Made by a program: the position numbers and the translations under genes. Source: Ananas comosus (lineage: Eukaryota > Streptophyta > Magnoliopsida > Poales > Bromeliaceae). Taken from it: 64,000 bases of DNA. The stretch covers positions 4,360,231 through 4,424,230 of the forward strand of contig NC_033635.1 in the NCBI RefSeq assembly GCF_001540865.1, read 5' to 3'. The notes below the pieces were generated by a model. The model saw nothing but the letters and a program-made list of their open reading frames with translations. It was not told the DNA's origin and ran no database searches. Below, piece after piece: positions 61,533 to 64,000 of this stretch (the first letter of the stretch is position 1; the number at the start of each line of letters is the position of its first letter).

Positions 61533-62151
61533 AATTAAATTTGAATAAAGAATTTTACGCAGCTAATTTTACGTTAGAATTCATGGAAATGCATGACCTA
61601 ACCAAGGGATGAAAAATCGGTTGAGTTTGGCAATTTTTATAAACGGTTCAAAAGATTATTTACACTGTCATAACTTTTCGTTCTGGTGTCTATCTTTAGC
61701 ATGTAACCCAATATAAAAATATACTTTTTGAGATCTACGCGTTCAACCATAAAGTCGTTCTGACCGAGTTTGCGACTCAAATTTAATTGTTTAGGCCTCC
61801 GAATTTACACTTTCAAGTTATTTTTAAAACGTTTTATATATTTCATATTTTGAATCCAATTATTTAAATAATTTTGATTGGTTTAGATTTAAAGATATTT
61901 AAAATTTGAACATAATTCAAAAGTTAAAATAAATTTAAACTTAAAAAAATCTAAAAAAAATAAAGTAAAGATCAAATATTATCTTTTACATAGATTATTC
62001 ATTTTTTGCGACTTCAAAATTTTTAAACCGAAGTTAAAAGAGTTAAATATAGTAATAACTCACTTTTCAACCACTTTTGCAAAGTAATGAACTTTTACAT
62101 TCACTTACGAAACCAAACATAAGAAAAGACACTGCTTTTTAAAAGTATTAC

Positions 62152-62204
<53 letters not shown>

Positions 62205-62435
62205 CTTTACTTACTACCAACCAAATACAAACTTACTTGGTCCCACTTTAGAATTTTGAATTCTCAAAAATCTTAAAAAAAAAAAACAAAACAACAGTCC
62301 AATTGGCTTTTCACGTCAGTCCTTAGGCTTAACATCACTCATAAAGCCAAAAAAATACAAAAAAACCAAAAAGCAAACACACACACACACACGCACGCAA
62401 CAATATTAAAGATTTTCAAAATCTAATACGGCATT
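61533..62435. other. AT-rich spacer with (ATT)n microsatellite
   Basis: An (ATT)n run spans about 62150-62199 and an (AC)n run lies near 62378-62392. No gene was recognised. Confidence 0.45.
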
Positions 62436-62575
62436 TTAACATCTGCAATTGGCTAAGAATTTGATAGTTGGTATTCGAGATCTTAAATTTATAATTTAAT
62501 TATTTTATATTTTTAGCCAAATTTATTTTTAAAAGATAAATAAAATTCGTAGCTGTTATGTTTTTTAAAAAAATT
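62436..62575 (+). mobile_element. Heavily decayed SINE-like fragment
   Basis: The order 'caattggctaagaatttgat', 'agttggtattcgagat', 'ttagccaaatttatttt' and 'aaataaaattcgtagc' follows the SINE family with many changes. The B box is destroyed. Confidence 0.35.
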
Positions 62576-62608
62576 TTAGGGTCTTGCGTTGACTAGACTA
62601 CTCTCAAT

Positions 62609-63063
62609 TAGGGATGTCAATGAATACGGATATCCAAAATTTTATCCGAATGCTAATTCAAATGGAGCGGATTTCTCTGATGCTAAACGGATATGGTTTC
62701 GAATATGCATATCAAGAACAAAGATCTGATGGATATGAATTCGGATATGGATTTTAACTGCACTCGATCCGAATCTGAATTTATTTTATATTATATGTAA
62801 TATGTATATAAAACTTTGATGTTATATTTGAATTTATATTTTAAAAAATTAGATTTAATGTAATATATTTTGCAATATTGAAAAGAGAAATAATTTTTTC
62901 AGGTTCGGATTCGGCTTCGGGTTTTAGATTTTGGTCGGATTCGGCTTTGGATATGAATTTTTAAAATCCGTCGAGTTCGGATTTGGATTCGGGCTTCGGA
63001 TTTAAAGTCGGGTTCATGTTCGGGTGTTTAAGTCTGCCCGGAATCCGACCCGTTGACATCTCT
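62609..63063. mobile_element. Mutator-like MITE with perfect 9-bp duplication
   Basis: The left end 'tagggatgtcaatg' and the reversed right end 'agagatgtcaacggg' are inverted repeats. 'actctcaat' flanks the element at 62600-62608 and 63064-63072. The 455-bp interior is rich in 'ggattcgg' / 'ccgaatcc' words and non-coding. Confidence 0.82.
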
Positions 63064-63251
63064 ACTCTCAATGGCCCGGAAATTAAGAAGAATCTATTTT
63101 TTGTCATTTTTTGGATGGGCATATTGGCCCAATGGATGTACTGGCCCAACCCCATCCCTAGATAAATTAATTATTTAACTTTGTTTCATACAATTGAAAG
63201 GAAAATCTGATTCTTTAGGGCCCCACATCTAGGAGAATCTTTAGCAGCTAT

Positions 63252-63252
<1 letters not shown>

Positions 63253-63305
<53 letters not shown>

Positions 63306-63440
63306 AGAATTAGGTAGTAAGCTACCTGCTTCATTCATTAAGCAAAAATAAATATGTGTATTAAACCCAAAGTCAGGGGCACTAGCCCGAATTTAAGCAC
63401 CCATGGAGCTCAATCCATGACAATATTCAGAAATTTAAAA
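63253..63440 (-). mobile_element. Retroposon 3' end with 52-bp T-tract
   Basis: T52 at 63253-63304 (a poly(A) tail if read on the minus strand) is followed by 'gagaattaggtagtaagcta' and 'cctgcttcattcatt', which resemble the 3' stem and tail of the SINE family. The sequence further right ('agtcaggggcactagcccga') is not SINE-like, so this may be the 3' end of a LINE. Confidence 0.45.
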
Positions 63441-63730
63441 ATATTTAGTAAACAGTAAAGTTAACTTGAATAAGTTGCACTATGATGATCATAAAAGTAC
63501 AGAATTACTCGTGCATTAGGCCTTAAGATAGTTTGACAAAAAAGGAAATTGTAAAGCTTTCGCTATATAGAAAAGTAGAATCTCCTATTTAATACAATTA
63601 ATTTTTATTCGACTAAGAAACAATATTACAATACGTCGTTACAACGAGACTGAACAGGCTCTTAACATAATGCTAGATAAGAAAAGAAGAAGAGGAAAGA
63701 TGACACAAACCCACCCATCTATTCATAAAC
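63441..63730. other. AT-rich spacer
   Basis: No gene was seen; fewer than 300 bases between repeats. Confidence 0.4.
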
Positions 63731-64000
63731 TGTGAGACCCCAGATAGCCCTATATATGTGATATAATAGGGCTAAACTCTTAACCCGGCTTTAAGCATTT
63801 TGGGTGGTGGCAAGGCCCAAGACGTTAAGAGAGTTAAGCGTGTTAGGACGGGAGTAGTTCTAGGATGGGTGACCCTCTGGGAAGTTGGGGCGTCACAGAT
63901 GGTATCAGAGCCAATTACCAGCCGGAAGTGTGAGATGAGTCTTGGCTGAGCCAGGGTCTGGATGACGGGCTAGCGAGATGAGTCTCACATCGCCTGGTAC
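63731..64000 (+). mobile_element. Cassandra-like TRIM, 5' LTR and interior, cut by the window edge
   Basis: The 167-bp LTR (63731-63897, TGTGAGACCCC to GCGTCACA) is followed after two bases by an intact primer site TGGTATCAGAGCCA at 63900-63913, complementary to initiator Met tRNA. The interior then matches the 37 kb element ('ggctgagccagggtctggat' and 'gagatgagtctcacatcgcc'). The 3' LTR lies outside the window. The 5S-like part is at 63832-63897. Confidence 0.92.

Noticed and set aside
63832..63897. A 5S rRNA gene
   Set aside because: Only the 3' half of 5S rRNA is resembled, it sits at the end of an LTR, and the same stretch recurs in four LTR copies. It is part of a Cassandra-type element.

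Overview
The window looks like nuclear DNA from a monocot plant. Support comes from intron-rich genes with GT/AG splice sites, GC-rich first and last exons beside strongly AT-rich spacers, and plant-type repeats (tRNA-derived SINEs, MITEs, small LTR elements with an initiator-Met-tRNA primer site). A pineapple-like or other commelinid genome is only a guess. Nothing bacterial, viral or CRISPR-like was seen.

Only two genes are well supported. On the minus strand (17930 down to 15136) a four-exon gene encodes a 533-residue INDETERMINATE-DOMAIN (IDD) C2H2 zinc-finger transcription factor. On the plus strand (48757 to 55980) a 14-exon gene encodes a 399-residue subunit 4 of the COP9 signalosome (CSN4). 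For both, I joined exons by hand at consensus splice sites, and the reading frame stays open and complete. The two proteins act in different processes (root and shoot patterning transcription versus cullin deneddylation), and nothing in the sequence links them.

Layout: 1-15 kb is AT-rich spacer holding a SINE with target-site duplication, a 257-bp tandem repeat, two foldback elements built from short tandem repeats, and several MITEs. 15.1-18.4 kb is the IDD gene and its GC-rich upstream region. 18.4-48.6 kb is a long stretch without a recognisable gene, filled with MITEs (Mutator-like, Harbinger-like and others), SINEs, CACTA-like non-autonomous elements, an LTR and a complete Cassandra-type TRIM. 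48.6-56.3 kb is CSN4. 56.3-64 kb is again repeat-rich, with a solo LTR, a Mutator-like MITE carrying a 9-bp duplication, a Cassandra solo LTR and the start of another Cassandra element running off the window.

The most informative repeat result is a Cassandra-like family: one complete element, two solo LTRs and one edge copy. Its LTR ends in a stretch resembling the 3' half of plant 5S rRNA. The two solo LTRs and the complete element are each flanked by perfect 5-bp duplications, and a homologous empty site for one insertion lies 24 kb away in the same window.
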